From positions 2,170,001-2,234,000 of the forward strand of contig JALGAS010000002.1 of NCBI GenBank assembly GCA_023078685.1: a stretch of 64,000 bases of DNA, read 5' to 3'. Positions 19,890-32,357 of this stretch are shown here, piece by piece. Numbering within the stretch: the stretch's first letter is position 1; each line of letters starts with the position of its first letter. The stretch is from Neopestalotiopsis rosae. Taxonomy: Eukaryota > Ascomycota > Sordariomycetes > Amphisphaeriales > Sporocadaceae. The notes under the pieces were generated by a model. That model made no database searches. It had not been told where the DNA came from and saw nothing but the letters and a program-made list of their open reading frames with translations. Made by a program: the position numbers and the translations under genes.

Positions 19890-22578
19890 ATTGAAGAAGA
19901 AGAAATGGAGATATATGCGGATCTCGACGGTGAGAAAAGAATGTCGAGCAGCGAAGCTGGCTTGACGAGTGGCAGCCTGCTGCTATAATTCGAAAATGGA
20001 AAGATGGAAAGTACAAGTGAAGAAAGGATGTTTTTTTTTTGTTGCTTTTGTAATGAAGCTGTTTGTTTGATGCTCTGGAAAATATTTCGAGGGATGAGAG
20101 GAATCTCGAGTCTTCTTATAATCAGAAACGACTACGTGATTTGAGCATCGACTCTCGCCATGGTAGTCATGATGCTGCAAGCCATTTTCTTTTCGATAAC
20201 CCCAGTCGGTTGCTTCATTCGTCATTATCATAACGTTATACTTAGCCTCAAAACCATCCCCAGCCGAAAAGGTCAGTGGGTCCCACTGGTTCGCAATATA
20301 CTCTACACAGTAGACGACAGACGGGCAGAAGGGTACTCCGCCGTTCTCAGACAGGCGCCGGGTTGACGACGATTGCGTGGAAGGGTGAAGTCTCAGCTCA
20401 GCCAGAGCCCCAGACTCGCAAGCAGAGAACGGACGGTTGGCTGTGACGGGCGGGTTCAGCTCTAGCCTCTGAGCGTCAAGGAGAGCATGGCTCGCATGGG
20501 GACTTTCGTTGGCTTGCTGTCTCTCAGATCGTCTACATGGTCCCCGCCAAGACCCAGTTTGGACTGGTGGGATCCCTCAATCGAGTAGTGGACTTCGCCC
20601 CCAGAGAAAAAGGGCAAGACAAGCTCACGATGTTGTCGCCGTCGCTTCCTACTGGGTGGACCCTTATGCCGGCAGTCATTGTTACGGGTTCAGGGATGTC
20701 CCAGTGAGCCTCAACGGGCCGCTAAGGTGCCCTGACTCTGCTTGGATGGCAAACGGGTTCACGGCATACGCCTGCAAAGCTGGGCTGTGTTTACTGTTGC
20801 TTGTCGTAGCATCGCTGCTATTGTTCCTGGCCTTTCATGTGGAGTGATCCATGCGCGTATGCTGTCTAGAAAATCCCCGGTTGCTACCCAGTGCAAAAAG
20901 GTGTATAAGCCGTACTATAATCCAGTCTAGAACTTAACCCATGTATGGAAAAACCCACCCGATCGGACGGTCCACCAACCAGCGAGCCAGGCTGGTTTGG
21001 GCTTACGCGCAAGCTGTTTTAAACGCGGTGACGCGGCCCTGCGTCAATTTGGCCCATGATGAATTCATGGCATGACACTGTTCTACAACCCTGTGGCTAT
21101 CGTGAAGGCTGAATTTAGCAACTCCCCGCAATTAAAGAAAAAATTGCTTCCCATTGCCAGACCCCGGCCAAGCCTAATGGCGGTGCTAACACTGCTAAGT
21201 ATAAACCATCTCCTGTAGATCCCGTGTTTCACATTACGCTTGCTCAGGGCCTGTTTCAAAAAGAAGCCCTCTCACTCACAAAAGTTCCTTCGTGGAAGAA
21301 AGGAAAACCGCAGACAATGAGATGATATGTTCCCGTCGTCCCATCTTTTTCCCGCATTGCTTCTTGCGTCTTTGAGGCTCGTGTACATCAATGGAGAGGC
21401 TTACGACGAGCAGAGCAAGCACCGCTCAGCCCGATCGACGGCAATGCCCGCTCTTTTTTCCTCCTGCACACATGTTGGACGGGACTGATCTTCATCTGAT
21501 CTACAATATTGAACGCGCGTGTGGCTTTTTCCCAGACAAGTGACTAAGGCAGGAACCAGGAGGTTGACGTGCCAATTGTTTGGTTTAGACCGCGTGCGTC
21601 CCTGTTGTTTGCTGCCGGCCAAATATGTATGAGCGGTTGGCCACTGGGCCCATTTCGCTTCTCAACCACGTTGAGTACTACCGGGGGCAGAACATGGATA
21701 CACCGGCAGACCATGGTCCGTTTTTCGCCTTTGCCTTGCCCGCAAAAGCCCACCTGCCAACCTCCGGCGCCCCGGTGCCGGTGCTACTCTTTGCGATGAA
21801 CTCATATCCCGTCCACTCAATCACAATCGCGCAAAGACTGCCGATCGGTGGGCGTGTCTCCATCTGGGGCCATACCACATAGCCATTCTTGCTGGGAAAA
21901 TATGGAGCCATCTGTCATCACACACACACTGGCCACTAAAGGTGTTGTTCGCCCTGTTTGTCTATTGACAACTTCTGAGTGTGACTAGCCAATCCAACCT
22001 CCACGTTCGCCGAATGCTTGTTTCTGTTCCTGGTAGACTTGCATATTCCGCCGACGGGTCGGTGATGATCGTTACGCAGCAGGGCAGCTATCAGATCGCT
22101 TGGACGTACGGCACCACCAAAGGTACCAGCCAGAGTAGAACCTGGCGAGCCTGGCACCGATGATCCCCTGGAAGCACTCGTCTGCAGTGTGCGATATCGG
22201 ATGCGTGCTTGCTACCGAGAGGATGCTGGTAAGTTATAATATGAGATAAATACCCGTACCTTAAGGTTAATCTACACCAAATCTACCAGAGATTGCCCTC
22301 AAGGTTAACAGACTACGCGAGGTCACATTTTTGTTGCTGATGGAATCCTTGGTTGACATGGGTGGTTTTGGATCACAGCGTAAGCTTCACATTGGCATCA
22401 GCAAGGGTTTGTAGGTTGATAATACCACTGACTGCAGGACTCTCAGGTTAGGATCACTCGCTCCGCGAAGATTCTAACATATAACGAACAATTCGAATTC
22501 CTTGTCGTAAGGTATCAGTTGTCTATTACTCATTAACACGTAGATTGCCCTATCCATGCTATCGTGTTGTTGATTCAC
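19890..22578. other. Intergenic, 2.7 kb, promoter side of the repeat precursor gene
   Basis: Contains the promoter of the Kex2-repeat gene near 19900-20100. The remainder has no recognisable gene. A short CA run lies near 21917. Confidence 0.5.
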
Positions 22579-23472
22579 TCATATACTCAATTCGTCTAAC
22601 TCATGGACGACCGAATCAATCGGCGTCTTATTTAGCTCCGACTGATCTCGTCCTTCAGTAGTTGTAGAAGCATTTGTGTCTTCCCCATTCGACACTGGTG
22701 TTTCCGAGCCACTGCTGGGCTCTCCCAACGATCGTATGAAGTCTCGTACCTCTTTTGCATTTACTGTCTTCTCGTCATGGTCCTTGGTTGAGTATAGGCG
22801 CATGGGCAATGGGTTTGCAATAATATGTACGTGTAGATGCGGCACTGACTGGTCTGGATAGAGGTGTAAACCATAGCTGAAGTCAGAAACTTCGAGTTTG
22901 CGCGCGTCGGACTCCAACTCCGTACAGCGAGTGATGGATTGCTCATTTTCATCATCAATCTTCTTCCGCTCATGATCCACAACGCGGCCTCGGAATTCCT
23001 GATTGGCTTCTTCCTTTCCCCAGTTCGATTCGAAAAGGTCAATAATGTCCTTGATGATGTCACAGTTCTCTGGGGTCAATGATACGCCGTTGAATATCTG
23101 TGCCCTGGGAATACCAAGGAGATGGATAAACGACATGCCGGCCTTTTCGGGATTCTGATGTACATCAAAGGAATATATGTTTGCAACAATAAGAGCCTTA
23201 TCGTTCTTGGCAAAGATTTCATCATTCTTTAGCAGGCTTTCATACTGGAATTTGTTGGTCTCTTTAATCCATTTCTTATCATCTGGACGGCAATACGTGT
23301 GCTTCTGATCTTTGTGTAGGTACGCTTCGACGTCGTCCTGGGCGTTGGGCTGCTTCCAGAACTGATCATATTGGCACTTGATCTTTTCGAGTTTATATCT
23401 AAAGTAGATGTCGTTCTTGTTCTCGTTGTCGCGGTTGTGATTATTGTCGTTGGCGTCATTTTTATCTGTCAT
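22579..23472 (-). CDS. HIT-domain (histidine triad) protein
   Basis: 297 aa from the first true ATG; the open frame extends 13 codons further only through a non-ATG start. It contains KALIVANIYSFDVHQ, the HIT-like core MSFIHLLGIPRAQIFNGVSL, and the triad HLHVHI at about residues 212-217, preceded by QSVP. HIT proteins hydrolyse or transfer nucleotide conjugates, with the middle His as nucleophile. The N-terminus is very Asn/Asp-rich (NDANDNNHNRDNENKND) and probably disordered. The C-terminal 60 residues are Ser/Thr-rich. The substrate cannot be told. An extra 5' exon is possible because another frame upstream starts with a good ATG but ends quickly. Confidence 0.8.
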   Translation of the reverse strand: MTDKNDANDNNHNRDNENKNDIYFRYKLEKIKCQYDQFWKQPNAQDDVEAYLHKDQKHTYCRPDDKKWIKETNKFQYESLLKNDEIFAKNDKALIVANIYSFDVHQNPEKAGMSFIHLLGIPRAQIFNGVSLTPENCDIIKDIIDLFESNWGKEEANQEFRGRVVDHERKKIDDENEQSITRCTELESDARKLEVSDFSYGLHLYPDQSVPHLHVHIIANPLPMRLYSTKDHDEKTVNAKEVRDFIRSLGEPSSGSETPVSNGEDTNASTTTEGRDQSELNKTPIDSVVHELDELSI

Positions 23473-25079
23473 CTTGTCTGCGCGGGTCTCGTAGCTGATC
23501 TGTCTCGCCAAGGAGTCGTGGTATCTGTTTTCGAGGTCTCTTGCTCGATGGCATCCTTATGTACGACGCGAAGCTGCAACCCTGTCCACGCTTCTTTGAT
23601 TCGTTGTGATTCATTCATTGTGCGTGAATGAGCGGTGTTTCATGAACAGACATGTCATTTGTGCTCTGAACAACAGCAGCTCGATTGTTTGCTGTGATGT
23701 TGTTGGTGCGTGGGCGGAAAGAATTCCAGAATGGAAAACATGTTTGGCAATGGCACGAGAACAGACAAAGAGCGAAGGACGTTTTCATGAAAAAAGTCAG
23801 CCGAGGGAATGGCGCAGCCAACACTAAAAGGTAGGCTAATATGGTGTTCTTTGTTGGCGGAGGGAATGACCTGAGCCTAGAGCTAGGGAAGTCATTTCCT
23901 TGCAAAGAGCTAACTAAGCCCGGCTTCATACGAGCTGACAGGCAATATCCGATGAGTTTCTACACTACTTATTGATCTGGAATTTGTGCCTAGTCATATG
24001 TTGAATTCTCATTTTTTGCCCTAGATTCAAATTGTACCAAGCCACAAGTCACAAGAAGGTTGCATGCATTGAAACTCAAGAGACCCCAAGTTTGAACAAT
24101 GACCAGGACTTTGTCAGCCAATTGGGTGGCGGTTCGTTGGCGCAGCTAGGCAACCGTCAGCCCATTCGCTGGTGCTTGGGTGGGGCGAAAGAGTATAAAA
24201 TCTACCAAAATGTGGGCATATCATTGATCCCCGAATAGCTGGTCACATACCACATACTGTGTAGGTAATCTCTCTGATGCACAGGTATTGCTGGTGATTG
24301 TGTTGAGTCAATCTCATGAACCCCTGACCAATAGGAGACTTGAGTTTCTTTTTCTCTAAGCTTGACAAGACTCCCGAGATGCGAATATAGGAAAAGCCAA
24401 TTTTGTGTGTGCACCAAACGTCTAGCCAAGTAGTAAGGTAATCTGGATTGTATGCACATGCTCACAGCCTTGTCTTCATCAACATTCAATTGTCCTGTGT
24501 ATCGGCTTAAACGTCTGCCTCTTGAAGCGGCATTTTGAACCCCTCTGTCGAAACAAAAAAGTACATGACATCTGTTTATGGACTTGTGTAATTCCAATAT
24601 TGTGTTCACGTGATCTTTGTATCTGCACAATATCTGGATAATACAGAGCTCCTCAGCACTGAAAGTAAAGACATCGAGGTATAGTTGAATTGTTTCTTGT
24701 TTTGTTAAGAGTATTTGTAGCTAACATATGACATCAACAGTGAGTAATGCTGAATAGATGTTATTGCAGGAATCTCTCTGAAATGAACTGCCATGAATGA
24801 TGCAGAATAGTCGAGAAGTCGATGCAAGTGCAAACGACAGCTTGCATCTACCAATAGTTAATAAAAGCTCAATGACGCATGGCAGATGACATTGATTGTA
24901 TCTGCACTGGAACTGGCGAGAGCTTGTGCGGGCAGTTGTTGAAAGGACAATCGGCTGGCAAATGGGATGACAGGCGACACCTGCCAAATGTGAAAAATGG
25001 AATAATGGAATAATCACAGAGTGGAATAATCAAGTCGCTGCGGGCGAACGGGTCTCAGAGGGAGATCAACCCTCGAAAT
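23473..25079. other. Intergenic, 1.6 kb
   Basis: AT-rich, with no recognisable gene. It lies between the HIT gene promoter and the pyrimidine-rich upstream region of the 27.1 kb gene. Confidence 0.45.
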
Positions 25080-25637
25080 TTTCAGACTTGGTACCTTCCT
25101 TCTCATCAAATTTTCGCAACTTCCATCCCACAACTTCCTTCCCTTACCTTCCCATTCTTTCATCCGAGAGCTTGCAGGACTCGCGCTCGCCTTGTCGACG
25201 TCAGATTGAATTTGGTCCTCCTGTGTTTGTTCTCGTTCAAGAGCCTCATCTTCGGTGGTCTTGTCCGTCTTCTTCGTCGCCACCATCATCACACTTTCCA
25301 TTGCCAACTGCTGTGAGCACTTGCCCGTTGGCTGAGTGCTTGACGAAAAGGGCTCCATTTTGTCATCGGAGCTCCCGCGCATCCTACCTTTTCTTCTTCC
25401 ATCCGACCACCACACCGCTCCGACGTCGACATCGACAACACCGCATCGAAACGCCTCGAATTTCTATCCCAGTTTTGCGACGAGCTGTCAGAGATCCACA
25501 GTGAGATCTTGTATGTATACTGTTGCTATTTGCTCCGTGTACTTGTCGACGTCAAGTTTTTGGGTGAGTCTTGATCTCTACACACGTTTTCGCCTGACGA
25601 CCAATTTCCGCCTCATCGTCGTCAATACGCGCTTTTG

Positions 25638-26570
25638 GCGCGCCTTCACGTTCACGATGGCTTCAATGTGTACCTGCATCCTTGCAATAGGTTCACTTTG
25701 TGCAACTGCCTCTACGATGGCTTCATTTGCGCGCCTTCACGTTTTCTCTCACGGAAGTCCATGCATAGCCTTCCAGCAATAAAATCAACAACAGAAGCCT
25801 GCACTCAGCTACTTCATCATCCAAAGCCACGATTCAACACCTTCACTACACAACTTCAGAACCATCCGCCAGCTATTCTAGGCCTCGTGACTATTCACAA
25901 TCAGTTTCTCGAATTCACTACACTACACATACCTCAACAAGACCACTGTCAAGCATTGTCTTCAGTCACGTTGCTGGGGGTCTTTTTCGTCTTTTCTCCC
26001 ACCAGTCTGCACTCCCAAAAGGTGCATACTGTGCGCCTTCTCGTTTTCTGGCGTGTATCTCCTGGCCATATTGTGGTTCCAAAGGCGAAATTCGCTATCG
26101 AAAAAATCATACACCATTCTATCTTGACTGATTCCGTCATATCATCACCAAGCAACACTGTCGTCCAAAGTCAGATATATCTGCCCCTGGACTCATATCT
26201 CTCTACACATCCCATACACATTTCTTATCAATCCATGCCCACTTATGGAAGACAAGCACACCTTACCAGCACTACATACGCCTTGATCTGTTCATGATAA
26301 GGCAAAGTCATATCATTGCCTCCGTCTGAACTTTCCGGACATATAGAGTGCGCTTTCACGTTTAGAGCGAAGTTCGTTATCGAAACTACTCACTCTTTCC
26401 TTGACTGCCTTATACTCTACTCACCGCACTCCAACCATTCCACAAAGCCACATATACCTTACAGAGTTCAAGAGCAAATTACCTGCAACGGTTATCTCCG
26501 TCTGAACCTCCAAGTACACATATCGTGCAACTTCACGATTCCAAGACTTCATTCTGCGCGCCTTCACTTT
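25638..26570 (+). repeat. Five dispersed copies of GYGCGCYTTCNC
   Basis: Copies begin near 25638, 25729, 26031, 26348 and 26555, followed by GTTT or GTTC in most. The copies at 26348 and 26555, and a stretch near 26086, also share downstream text of the type TATCGAAA ... CTTGACT. This suggests decayed duplicates of a longer unit. Confidence 0.6.
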
Positions 26571-26850
26571 GAGCAACAAGATACATTGTCGAGAAATCAC
26601 ACACACCTTCCTTGACATCTTTTGTTCCCTTCTCACCACCTCAACATCTCTACTCAGAGCTGTACACGTGTTACAAGGTTCTCTGATGAGCAAGTTGCGA
26701 CTGCTTTCGTCTGAACGTCAAAGATTCCACGCGAGATACGACTATAGTCTTGTCTTACCTTGAATCTGGTTCTTTCCGTATTGCTGCTTTCATTCACTCG
26801 AACCTGGTTACTACTACATACCAGATTCTCACTCCTTCCATTTTCACTCC

Positions 26851-26925
26851 TTCCGTCTAAACAACTTACTTCCGTCTCAACAACTTTCTTTCGTCTAAAC
26901 AAATTACTTCCGTCTGAAAGTCTCC
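26851..26925 (+). repeat. 19-bp tandem repeat, four copies
   Basis: TTCCGTCTAAACAACTTAC-type units start at 26851, 26870, 26889 and 26908, an exact 19-base period. Three further CGTCTGAAC copies lie upstream, near 26323, 26498 and 26708. Confidence 0.8.
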
Positions 26926-27057
26926 TACTCTCCATCTTACCAGATCTCTGGTAATTCGTGTGTAGTCACGCTTGACTTCATCTCTCACAACTATCCACTT
27001 CTCTAATCCCTTCTGATACTCATATCCTTGACCATCATCTGGCCTACCACAGCAAAG

Positions 27058-30000
27058 ATGACGAGAAGAGAGCTCATCAGACGCCTCTACCCGAGGCTCC
27101 AGGAGCGTCAGCACCGAGATGGTGATGTGAGATACTATGGAATGGCTGAGATCAAGAGGTTTCTGAAGAATCACCCTGGTTGTGCTCAAGTTTGGGTCGA
27201 CCATTCACCTGAAGCATACTTGACTGAGGAGGCAACAGTTCCTTTGAAACTGCCTCGTTTTCTTCAATCTCAGCTAGATTCTCAGACGTACTTTGCTAAC
27301 GCTACCAGACCTTCTGATCAGGTTTGTGCCATACTGCGATTTGCCGCCTCACATCTTTCCACTACGCCAGGCTCATCATTTCCAACACTGTTTCGTGGGA
27401 TTGAGAATAGCGACGACTCGAGAAGCTTCTGCGTGTTTGCCTATCTCGACATCGAGATGGCTTCTCGAAAGTATTCGATTGCCGAGCTGAAGCAGCTTAA
27501 AGACGCAAAAGTCTCTAGCGTCCTTTTGGATAAGCTCAATGACAACACGGAGATCCGTAAGTTATCTGCCATATGCGGCATTCAAATCCCCAGATATGCT
27601 TGCTATGTTTGCACAATGGAACACAACTGACCACTACCAGGTGATGTAGTCAGACGCAACTCTATCGCCAAGTTCCAACGTCCGAAGCGGGCAGATGAAG
27701 GAATGCTCTCGTCATCGACCGACAGCGAGGAGCAGATTGTCTTCAAAGGCAAGAGATTGAACCGTATTCCCATCAACAATTTGGATGGCGAAACCCAATG
27801 GAATTACAGAGGCCGCAATGCATCCGAGCGCAACTCTAACGAGCCCATTGCTGCCCCTACTGGCCTCGATGCTCAGCAGAATGAAGGCTTTCAGCGCTTC
27901 TTCAAGGCAGTCGTGTCCCCTACTCACGTCCGTGTTACCGCTGGAGGTCGCATTGTTCCCAACACCCGTGGAACTACTTCGCCTACTGCCAAGTGGGATT
28001 CTGAGAGAGCTGGACATGACAGCGATTCGAGTGACTTGACCAAGAAGGCCAACCAGGACGACGCAGCTGCCAATCATAGCGTCAGCGACCACCAGCCAAC
28101 ACCAGTTACAGCTATGCCGCCCATGATGCTACAGCCCATGGCTCATCCGATGTATGCTGGTATCCCACCCATGTATGCTCCCATGCCAGTCTTCCCTATG
28201 GCCAACGGAATGCCTCTGCCTTATGGTCTGCCTCAAGCCCAGCTACAACCTGGCTCTGATGTCAGCTCGGCTCATAATTTCGCTTTTCGAAGTGAGAAGC
28301 TAGATGAGAGCCAGTCTCGCATGGCCAGCGCTACAACCGACCACGAGGATAAGAAGGCCAAGCCAGCCCCAATCAAGATCTCTGCCCCAGAGCATTTCGA
28401 CCAGAACCGACCTTATTTCCTCAACGGAAACTTGTACTACCCCGGCAGTGGTCCACTACCTGTACAGGGTCAGTCGACTCCAATCACACCTTACTTCGGT
28501 GGTTTGCCCGTTCACCCATCCATTACTCGTGTTGCCTCAACTGGTCAGCCCTCCCCCATGTTGCCAATGACAAGCCCTTATGGATTGATGTCGCCCACTT
28601 TTGCCTCCCACCTGGGTGCAGAAGTGCCAAACACTCCTCAGTCAGATACAAAGTCTGTTTCAACACCGCGAGCAACCAATGCAAAGACTCACATGACCTC
28701 CATCAAGCCAAGCCAAATCACAAATAGTCAGCTTGCAACACTTCGATCTCAGCTGAAGTATTTCGAGGACCAGCTCCAATACAACAAGCATCAGATTGAC
28801 GAGAGGGCTACTCAAGATCAAGTCCAGTCCCTTCACAAGACTATTGAGAACTTTGAGGAAACTTACAAGAGACAGCTCAAGTTTGAGCAGTCCATGCGCC
28901 CCGAGGACGAGAACAATGAGGCCAACACGAGACCGAACCCGGTCCAAGTCAGATCTCCCTCAACACCCGGCTTCAACCAGACCTTCCCAAATGGTATCTC
29001 GCACATGGATACAGCTAGCTCGACACCGGGTCTCACCAAGAGCTTCCCAATTGGCACCTCCCATGTGGACCCAGCCAAATCGACTCAACCGCAACACTCG
29101 CAGATGATGGCTGAGCAGCTCCGTCAGAAATCCAACGCTGACAGACGCCTACGAGTTGGCATCAATTCCTCCAGAAACACGGATACCAGTGAAGCTTTGG
29201 GAGCCCTGGAGGCCCATCTGATGCAGAGCAGAAAGACCTCTCTCCCCACAAGAGCAGCAATGGCCCCGATATTTGAGCCCAAGAGCGAGACACCCTCTGT
29301 GCAAGATCCTAGTGACTTCAGTTCTGTCACAGATGCAACTGTTGCGGTGCAGTCGCCTTGGGAGCTGCCCACGGTTCCCACCTCTGATCTGAGTACCCCA
29401 TATCTCGTAGGCCAGCTGCCTTTGGGCATGAGTGTTGCGACTGCCCGCCCATCCGACTATACCTATCTCAGAGAGCTGAGCGATGAGGAGAAGCGGGCCC
29501 GACATGTTTATTGGGGCGGCATTTCCGTCAAAGGTTCCGGTCTTCCAAAGTTTGATGGCAAGGACTTTTACCCTCCCTCACCCATCAAGTCCCAGGAGAA
29601 CTCAACCATGGCAGCCAGATTGGACACAGCTCGCCGAGTCGAGAAGTCGGAGGATCCGTTCAACATGGGCCAAAGCACGGAGAGTTCTCGATCTACCAAG
29701 AACGCTAGGAAGCTCAGCCACGCTGTTCCTATCATCAATCCCGAGACTATGGCTCGCGAGAACCTGGATGTCACTCCCAAGGCTGGCACTAACTCTAGTG
29801 TGCGTAGCAGCCTGGACTCGGAGAAGCTGCGCAAGACTGTCCGTGAGAAGCCGCAATCCTCACCTACTAAGGCATCTATGGCAGCCGCCAACGAGGGAAT
29901 GCAGAGTTTCAATGTTCGTCGTGCCCTCGATCGATCAAGGTACCATGACTTTTTCCTCAATCTGAAGGCATATCACTGACCATACATAGTAAGGGCTCCA

Positions 30001-30335
30001 GCAATGATCTCTGGCAGAGTATGATGAAGAAAGGTCCGACGAATGGCCCCGCTACTCTCAGCTCTGTTTCATCAATGACTGCCAACGGCTATCTTCCGCA
30101 GTTTGCTGGCCACGCTGCTGCATCTCTTTCCCCGGCCATCACAAATACCAACAGCTCACTGTGCAACTTGTCAGGTATGAAGGCCGACAACGACAGCGCA
30201 ACTCAGCAACCTAAGATGGAGAAGACTGGAGAGAATCGCCCCCCGATCACTCACGAGGAGATCATCGCTGATCTCAACAAGCGCGTTTTCCGCGATGCCG
30301 AGCAACGTGGTCTCATCAGCTCCAACTGGCATTAG
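27058..30335 (+). CDS. Large disordered filamentous-fungal protein, function unknown
   Basis: Exons 27058-27556, 27641-29939 and 29990-30335 give 1047 aa. Both introns have ACTGAC branch sites. The N-terminal 160 residues look folded (LIRRLYPRLQERQHR, then YGMAEIKRFLKNHPGCAQVW). The rest is low-complexity: a Met/Pro-rich segment around residues 340-390 (PPMMLQPMAHPMYAG), Pro-flanked Ser/Thr tracts, and a coiled-coil-like helix (LRSQLKYFEDQLQYNKHQ). The C-terminus is conserved-looking (PPITHEEIIADLNKRVFRDA). I do not recognise the family. Disordered regions, a coiled coil and a long upstream leader suggest a regulatory or scaffold role, which is inference only. Confidence 0.85.
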
Positions 30336-31872
30336 GACCAGCACAACCTTTCCAACTGTCGTCGTAGGGGCCAGTGTCTCGCGACCGGTTAGCGTTCAGC
30401 TTTAGCATGTGCGCTGTCAATAACACGTCGTCATCTTTCTTTCATTTGATACCTCATCATCGTTTGTTTTAGCCTCACCTGTACAACCCAGGGCAACAGG
30501 TTTAGTGGCCAATAATTTGCGATGGCTTTATGCATTTCATGTTTTATAAGCAGGGGAACGAGTGCCGATATGAGCCAGCGTTATAATACCGAGATGGTAC
30601 CCAGTATATGCTTCCAGTATTTCGATGGCAAAAGTGGCCGAAACCTCCTCTTGATGAGAAGAGAGTTGAGACAGTATCTTCAGATAGATGAATACATTTG
30701 ACCACATAAGTTGAGGAGAACCAGAAACAGTGAACTCGTGAGAGGATCAATTGATGAACTAATGGCTACCTTGACAGGACCGTTGTGTCGTACGGATGTG
30801 CTTGCCTATGTGAATGATTACAAATGCCTGAGAGAACACCAACAGCGTAATGTGTGCTGGACGTGTGTGCCACACTCATACCATATGCGCTGTGCGTGTC
30901 TTATCAATCAAGACAAGTGAAGTTCAACAATATTGAGAAGACATAATCAAACAGAAAGGTAATGGAAGATTGCTGCCCGAGTCTAACAATCATCTATCAC
31001 AACTCAAATACTGCTCGGTGTTTTTAGAATGTGCCTCACCATCAAACTTTCAACTTCACAATGAAATTTTCCGCGAAAGTCTGCAGGCGAGAGCGAAGGA
31101 GCGGTGATTCAAGTTTGCTCCCCCACTTGGTTTGCTCTTCGCCAGTCGTATACCTCGGAATCCATTGGTCTTGTGGCTAACGAGGAGATATCCTAGCGGT
31201 TGTCTTTGATGTAGACAGATGGGGAGACAAGTCACGTATGCAATGGTACTATTGGATCTTACCTTTGTGTAGTCAATGTGGTGTACAATGCTGGTTTCGA
31301 AGCTAGATAGCTTGCGAAGCCTTTGTGCACTGATACCTCGGTACGGTGCGCAACACGAGGGGATAGCTGATCATCATCACGCTGAGGCAATAATGGAGCA
31401 TGTCAAAACAACAAGCAAGGGCTTCGGGATAAACCTCCCATGGAGCATTTCACAGCTTTGGTAAGAAAGCAAGCGAAACGGCCATTGTGTGCGTGAAACT
31501 GTTCTCTTTTGGTGCAGTCGTGCATCTAAATGCTGAAACCCAAGCAAGTCCCCCCAAATCCGCTTGGCCCTCCCGTCCACGACGAGAAGGGGTAGCCAAG
31601 GGATGTTGATTCGCAAGACGCCAGATGTCCCTTATCGACCTCGGTATAAAAAAATGCCATGCCATCCATGTCATTGGTGTTCAGAAGCCGTCAAAGTTTC
31701 GTTTTCCGATTTCCGTCCACCATTTTTCGTCTCTCGATTCAAAGTCGTTGCTCATTCGCTTCTCAGATCGTGGCGAATGTCTTTTGAGAATATTCGTTCC
31801 ATTGTGTTTGGGGGGTCCTCAAAAATGTCCGTCGAGTAGTAAAAGGTTTAAATGTCCAAGAGAGTGGACAAT
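30336..31872. other. Convergent intergenic region, 1.5 kb
   Basis: 3' flanks of the 27.1 kb gene and of RPL26. No recognisable gene or RNA. Confidence 0.5.
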
Positions 31873-32357
31873 TTAAGCCTTCTGCTGCTTGGCGCGGATC
31901 TCACGGCCAATCTTGATGCGCTCCAGGATGGACTCACGGTCCTTGTCGAGCTTGAGCTTGGTGACGACGACCTTGGAGGGGTGGATGCCCAGAGGAACGG
32001 ACTGGCCGGAGGCCTTGTCGCGGGTGACACGCTCGACGTGGATCACGTACTTGAGACGGTAGACGGAGGTGACCTTGCCCTCACGGCCCTTGTTGGAGCC
32101 ACGGACAATGGTGACCTCGTCGTCCTTGCGGATGGGGATGCTGCGGACCTGTAGGGGGAGAAAGTGTAAGGAGAGTGTTCTATTTTCATGGCATCGTCCA
32201 ATTGTGCCGTCCGTTAACTTACGTTGTACTTCTCACGGAGCTCCTTGGAGAGAGGGGCCGACATGATGTTGCGGCGGACCGACGAGGGAGCACCGAAGTG
32301 AGCCTTTCTCGACTTGCGTCGGGAGCTGGCGATACCGGATGCAGCGTGCTTCGACAT
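31873..32357 (-). CDS. RPL26: 60S ribosomal protein L26 (uL24)
   Basis: Large-subunit cytosolic ribosomal protein. Exons 32357-32223 and 32148-31873 give 136 aa, the normal length. The start is [20 protein letters not shown]. It is followed by [20 protein letters not shown], the KOW-type segment [20 protein letters not shown], and a basic C-terminus ending EIRAKQQKA. The intron falls after KYN with donor GTAAGT and acceptor CCTACAG. The leader just upstream of the ATG carries GTCAACACCACA, the same 12 bases seen before the S25 start. Confidence 0.97.

Larger units (their letters stand above)
25080..27057 (+). promoter_or_regulatory. Long pyrimidine-rich upstream or leader region with internal repeats
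   Basis: About 2 kb rich in C and T on the coding strand, directly upstream of the 27058 start codon. It looks like a fungal 5' UTR, possibly with non-coding exons (GTGAGT/GTGAGA-like donors near 25500 and 25562). It contains five copies of a GYGCGCYTTC element and seven copies of a CGTCTRAAC element, four of them in tandem. The open frames of 138, 148 and 220 codons inside it look like side effects of low stop-codon density. Transcription is inferred. Confidence 0.45.

Noticed and set aside
25088..26297. Three open frames of 138-220 codons in the pyrimidine-rich region
   Set aside because: Composition is dominated by Ser/Pro/His/Thr from CT-rich DNA, frames overlap, and no family resemblance is seen. 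A leader is more likely.
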